Below, in pieces: positions 5,428 through 7,013 of a stretch of 7,013 bases of DNA. This stretch comes from Candidatus Zixiibacteriota bacterium (GTDB taxonomy: Bacteria > Zixibacteria > MSB-5A5 > GN15 > JACZUZ01), in the NCBI GenBank assembly GCA_022563625.1, contig JADFNA010000080.1, positions 1 to 7,013 on the forward strand, given 5' to 3'. The notes beneath the pieces are model-generated. The model made no database searches. It was not told the origin of the DNA and was given only the letters and a program-made list of their open reading frames with translations. Numbering within the stretch: the first letter of the stretch is position 1; each line of letters begins with the position of its first letter. The position numbers were made by a program, and so were the translations under genes.

Positions 5428-6857
5428 TCGTCGGACTTCCAGGTGAAATAGTTGCGGTTGTGATCTTCAATCACACCGTCCTTAATCAGCGCGTCGATGA
5501 CTTGTGTGGTCAGGCGGTTCCAGAGCCACAGCCGGTGCGCATTAGTAAACTTCGCCTTTGATCGATTGAAGATGTTTTTAGACTCCGACTCGAAACTGTC
5601 GCGCAGAGGTTCGAGTGGTTTGATAAGAACATTGAATAACTTATCAACTCTGGCCTCATCCACCAGATAGAGTATTGGCCGTTTTCCCGCGACTACTTTG
5701 TAATTTGGTGAGCGGGAACCTGCCGAAGGCTCATAGCAGGCCAGTTTTCCACCTCCGAGTCCGAATATCTTGCGCTGCCGCTTTGTGTCAAAGTGAAAAT
5801 AAGCCCTGCCGTCTTCGGCGGCGGGATCGGCCAGGATGTAACCATATCCGACAGCGGGGTATTCGCAGGGTGAGGATTGTTTCATCAGTTGGACCGGTCC
5901 ATCATCTGAACCGAGAAACGTCGAACCCAATCTCTCCCAGAGAACAATGCCGCTGATGACAGGATACAGATGATGCAATATTCCTGTTCCTTCGACCGCC
6001 TGATCTCCATACGCCGCCACCGTCCCGTCGGCGATAAGCTCTTTGTGAAGCTTTTGATAGTCTTTGACCGAGTTGGTGATTGTCTCGGACATATGAGCGG
6101 TTGTCTGGGCGACCAGGCTGTCGAGACTGCTAAACGGCAGCTTCTCGATAGCAACTAACGCCGACCGTGTCCATCCACTCGGCGCTGTCACCAGGCCTTC
6201 CTCAGTCAGCAGCCGAATCAGATGGCTGACATACTCCGGCTGCAGCCCGATAATCTCGGAAATCGTGATCGCCGATTTACCCTGTATCAAAAGCAGGTTA
6301 AGCGCCAGTTGCAAATCGTCACTGAGCGTTTCATTGTAACGCAGAGCGCCGCCGGGTCTAAGTTTCAGGCTCAAATATGGTTCAAGCGTCTCCGGAAAAG
6401 TTACATCAACAGTCTCTTCAATCTCATAGAGTTTTTCACCCAGCGCCAGATCATCGAGTGTATCGACAACATCATACAGGCCAAATTTTACAATGACCTT
6501 CGAAAAGCTCTCGGGCACGTCAATAGTAACACGGACTTCGCCCTCTTGGCCGGGGAAAATGATGTAGTTGGAGCGTGTCACTCGCGGGTTGACGAATCCT
6601 GCTTTAACACTGCGTGTCTCACATTCAACGGCCAGAAAACGATAATCATCGCTGTTGTTTGCGATGCGGATTCGACGTGTCTGTTTGCCCCACTTGAGTC
6701 CGCTGATATCCAGCGTTCCGACACTCCAGCCTTCACTATCTTCCTGGGCGCATATATTTGCCGGAACGGCCAGCGTGACTAACGATAGCATTACAATGCA
6801 TGTTCTCAGACGATGTGTTTTAAGAAGTTGTGTTGTCCGGCGTGGCGCTTTCTTCAT
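5424..6857 (-). CDS. Exported protein of unknown function with a winged-helix-like segment
   Basis: A 477-residue protein I do not recognise as a named family. A basic N-terminus (KKAPRRTTQLLKTHRLR) and a hydrophobic stretch at 19-33 form a Sec signal peptide, with probable cleavage near A37-Q38. Residues about 43-155 look like an Ig-like beta sandwich (WSVGTLDISGLKWG, RRIRIANNSDDYRFLAVECE, GEVRVTIDVPE). Residues about 178-229 read as a winged helix (LALNLLLIQGKSAITISEII, then EYVSHLIRLLTEEGLVT), normally a DNA-binding fold. Residues 265-410 are of unclear fold. The C-terminus (441-473, ending VIDALIKDGVIEDHNRNYFT) may be a second winged-helix-like unit. The start has GGAG eight bases upstream. 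It lies 18 bases after rlmN and overlaps the lipoprotein gene by ATGA. Likely role: envelope-located, perhaps binding a partner protein through the helical domain (inference). Confidence 0.82.
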   Translation of the reverse strand: MKKAPRRTTQLLKTHRLRTCIVMLSLVTLAVPANICAQEDSEGWSVGTLDISGLKWGKQTRRIRIANNSDDYRFLAVECETRSVKAGFVNPRVTRSNYIIFPGQEGEVRVTIDVPESFSKVIVKFGLYDVVDTLDDLALGEKLYEIEETVDVTFPETLEPYLSLKLRPGGALRYNETLSDDLQLALNLLLIQGKSAITISEIIGLQPEYVSHLIRLLTEEGLVTAPSGWTRSALVAIEKLPFSSLDSLVAQTTAHMSETITNSVKDYQKLHKELIADGTVAAYGDQAVEGTGILHHLYPVISGIVLWERLGSTFLGSDDGPVQLMKQSSPCEYPAVGYGYILADPAAEDGRAYFHFDTKRQRKIFGLGGGKLACYEPSAGSRSPNYKVVAGKRPILYLVDEARVDKLFNVLIKPLEPLRDSFESESKNIFNRSKAKFTNAHRLWLWNRLTTQVIDALIKDGVIEDHNRNYFTWKSDE

Positions 6858-6865
6858 AGTCTTGT

Positions 6866-6869
6866 CTCC
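6866..6869 (-). promoter_or_regulatory. Shine-Dalgarno site of the 477-residue exported protein
   Basis: GGAG on the minus strand lies eight bases before the ATG at 6857, within the 18-base gap after the rlmN stop. It supports the long start with its signal peptide over the internal Met at residue 23. Confidence 0.65.
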
Positions 6870-6875
6870 GTGAGT

Positions 6876-7013
6876 TTACTTTTTTAACGCCTGTCCGCTC
6901 TGTTGGCGAGCTGCCAGTTGCCCGCAGGCGGCGTCAATGTCCCGTCCGCGGCTCTGGCGGACAGTCACCAGAATTCCCTTGCCGGACAGCTCGCGCGCGA
7001 ACCAATTTACTTT
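6876..7013 (-). CDS. rlmN: 23S rRNA (adenine2503-C2)-methyltransferase RlmN, C-terminal 45 residues, cut by window edge
   Basis: Only the C-terminus is visible. It contains [20 protein letters not shown], closely matching the conserved tail of RlmN (E. coli [18 protein letters not shown]). RlmN is a radical-SAM enzyme that methylates C2 of A2503 in 23S rRNA and of A37 in some tRNAs. The Cys in AACGQL corresponds to E. coli C355, which carries the transient methyl group during catalysis, so the visible part appears functional. The radical-SAM CxxxCxxC motif lies outside the window. The tail ends shortly after this motif ([13 protein letters not shown], then TAA), shorter than in E. coli. The next gene starts 18 bases downstream on the same strand, so it is probably co-transcribed with the exported-protein and lipoprotein genes. 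Confidence 0.92.
   Translation of the reverse strand, partial: KVNWFARELSGKGILVTVRQSRGRDIDAACGQLAARQQSGQALKK

Noticed and set aside
6222..6782. A 186-codon plus-strand open frame
   Set aside because: It lies entirely antisense to the 477-residue exported protein, which has a signal peptide, a ribosome site and operon context; the plus-strand product shows no recognisable motif.

Overview
This is a bacterial chromosomal window of moderate, fairly even GC content. Genes are closely spaced and mostly preceded by Shine-Dalgarno sites. An exported PDZ/S41 protease and a lipoprotein suggest a Gram-negative-type envelope. I cannot name the organism. Nothing points to a phage, plasmid or CRISPR locus. 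The palindromic repeats resemble those I associate with uncultivated or environmental lineages, but that is only an impression.

Layout. (1) Positions 1-898, minus strand: the N-terminal 299 residues of an exported S41 (CtpA-type) protease, cut by the window edge. (2) Positions 899-1456: a 558-base intergenic region holding a hairpin, a MITE-like inverted-repeat element of about 147 bp, a nested palindrome and a short tandem repeat. (3) Positions 1457-3808, plus strand: a compact run of three genes, namely a HAD phosphatase of the phosphoglycolate-phosphatase type, an AlkA-type 3-methyladenine DNA glycosylase and an Ogt-type O6-alkylguanine-DNA alkyltransferase. (4) Positions 3809-4989: two near-identical 79-bp palindromic repeats in the same orientation bracket a promoter and a CPBP-family membrane protease gene. 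That gene is interrupted by one in-frame TAG where a Trp codon is expected. (5) Positions 4990-7013, minus strand: the C-terminus of rlmN, then a 477-residue exported protein of unknown function with a winged-helix-like segment, then a 145-residue lipoprotein. The last two overlap by ATGA.

How the genes work together. alkA and ogt form a small alkylation-damage module: base excision of N-alkylpurines plus direct reversal of O6-alkylguanine. The HAD phosphatase ahead of them could remove a phosphorylated by-product such as phosphoglycolate, but that link is inferred from position only. On the other strand, rlmN lies 18 bases from the exported-protein gene, so rlmN, the exported protein and the lipoprotein are probably co-transcribed; the last two may act together in the envelope. 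I found no clearly new multi-gene system. The best leads are the amber-interrupted CPBP gene inside direct repeats, the MITE-like element, and the exported protein with a DNA-binding-like fold.
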